Part shown: one piece after another, positions 13,300 through 13,524 of the stretch
How positions within the stretch are numbered: position 1 is the first letter of the stretch
How the letters are laid out: each line of letters starts with the position of its first letter
NCBI GenBank assembly: GCA_903916775.1
Contig: CAIWXY010000115.1
Location: 1 to 13,524, forward strand
DNA from: an uncultured Actinomycetes bacterium
GTDB taxonomy: Bacteria > Actinomycetota > Actinomycetes > Nanopelagicales > Nanopelagicaceae
Direction: 5' to 3'
DNA length: 13,524 bases
Translations under genes and position numbers: made by a program
Notes under the pieces: model-generated
Database searches by the model: none
Told to the model about the DNA's origin: nothing
Seen by the model: only the letters and a program-made list of their open reading frames with translations

Positions 13300-13524
13300 A
13301 TGGCCCTTACTTCGAGCGAAGAGATGCACAAGCTCGTTCGCAAAATTGCCAAAGTCGATCCGGCTTTCGCCCCAATTATTAAAAGCTCTGGGCTATGCAC
13401 CATAAATGCCAAGCGTCCAACTCGAACTCACTATGACACCCTGGTCACTTCCATCATCTCCCAGCAATTAGCCATCAAGGCAGCGGACACGATTCGAGAG
13501 CGCGTGCGACTTTTAGCAGGCGGC
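13300..13524 (+). CDS. alkA: DNA-3-methyladenine glycosylase II (AlkA-type, HhH-GPD), 5' part only
   Basis: The first 75 codons are present and the frame is open at the window end. The peptide starts MALTSSEEMHKLVRKIAKVD. It contains FAPIIKSSG near residues 23-31 and YDTLVTSIISQQLAIKAADTI near 46-66, which matches the start of the helix-hairpin-helix glycosylase domain in AlkA-like enzymes (F..LV..II.QQ.S...A). These enzymes excise alkylated purines in base excision repair. The hairpin and catalytic aspartate would lie beyond the window. ATG 13300 fits the short N-terminus common in actinobacterial members and the leaderless -10. Confidence 0.85.
   Translation, partial: MALTSSEEMHKLVRKIAKVDPAFAPIIKSSGLCTINAKRPTRTHYDTLVTSIISQQLAIKAADTIRERVRLLAGG

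Overview
The window looks like chromosomal DNA of a moderate-GC actinomycete-type bacterium. Freshwater Nanopelagicales/acI-like Actinomycetota is my best guess, from style only: mixed ATG/GTG/TTG starts, several apparently leaderless promoters (TAnnnT hexamer 6-7 nt before the start codon), compact spacing, and a Lys/Ala-rich histone H1-like protein. No rRNA, tRNA, transposase, phage gene or CRISPR array is visible.

Layout. 1-110: a 10-bp tandem array cut by the window edge. 127-1671 (-): an H1-like Lys/Ala/Pro repeat protein that carries a probable signal peptide. 1811-8956 (+): a surface-glycan block made of an ABC-2 polysaccharide exporter (permease 1811-2689, ATPase 2750-3586), a family-4-like glycosyltransferase (3598-4779), a short repeat-bearing gap with a promoter, and then four nucleotide-sugar genes in the order N-acetyltransferase (wbpD-like), aminotransferase (wbpE-like), Gfo/Idh/MocA 3-dehydrogenase (wbpB-like) and UDP-sugar 6-dehydrogenase (wbpA-like). 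Convergent to this block, on the minus strand, lie a 50-codon membrane peptide (10974-10822), a 128-aa membrane protein (10821-10435) and a second GT4-like glycosyltransferase (10413-9085). The right end holds a cystathionine gamma-synthase/lyase-type PLP enzyme (-), a TerC-family membrane protein (-) and the 5' end of an AlkA-type DNA glycosylase (+, truncated by the window).

How the genes work together. The four sugar genes together can convert UDP-GlcNAc into UDP-2,3-diacetamido-2,3-dideoxy-D-glucuronate, an acidic diamino sugar found in O-antigens and other surface glycans. The two glycosyltransferases could build a glycan and the Wzm/Wzt-type transporter could export it. No 2-epimerase (wbpI) and no initiating transferase are in view. 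The point most worth a second look is the exported polycationic repeat protein. It is divergent from the exporter of what is probably an anionic glycan, which suggests (inference only) an electrostatic protein-polysaccharide surface layer. Other second-look items are the repeat families in intergenic DNA, the leaderless-promoter pattern, a 19-codon ORF that exactly fills the permease-ATPase gap, and the small membrane-protein pair.
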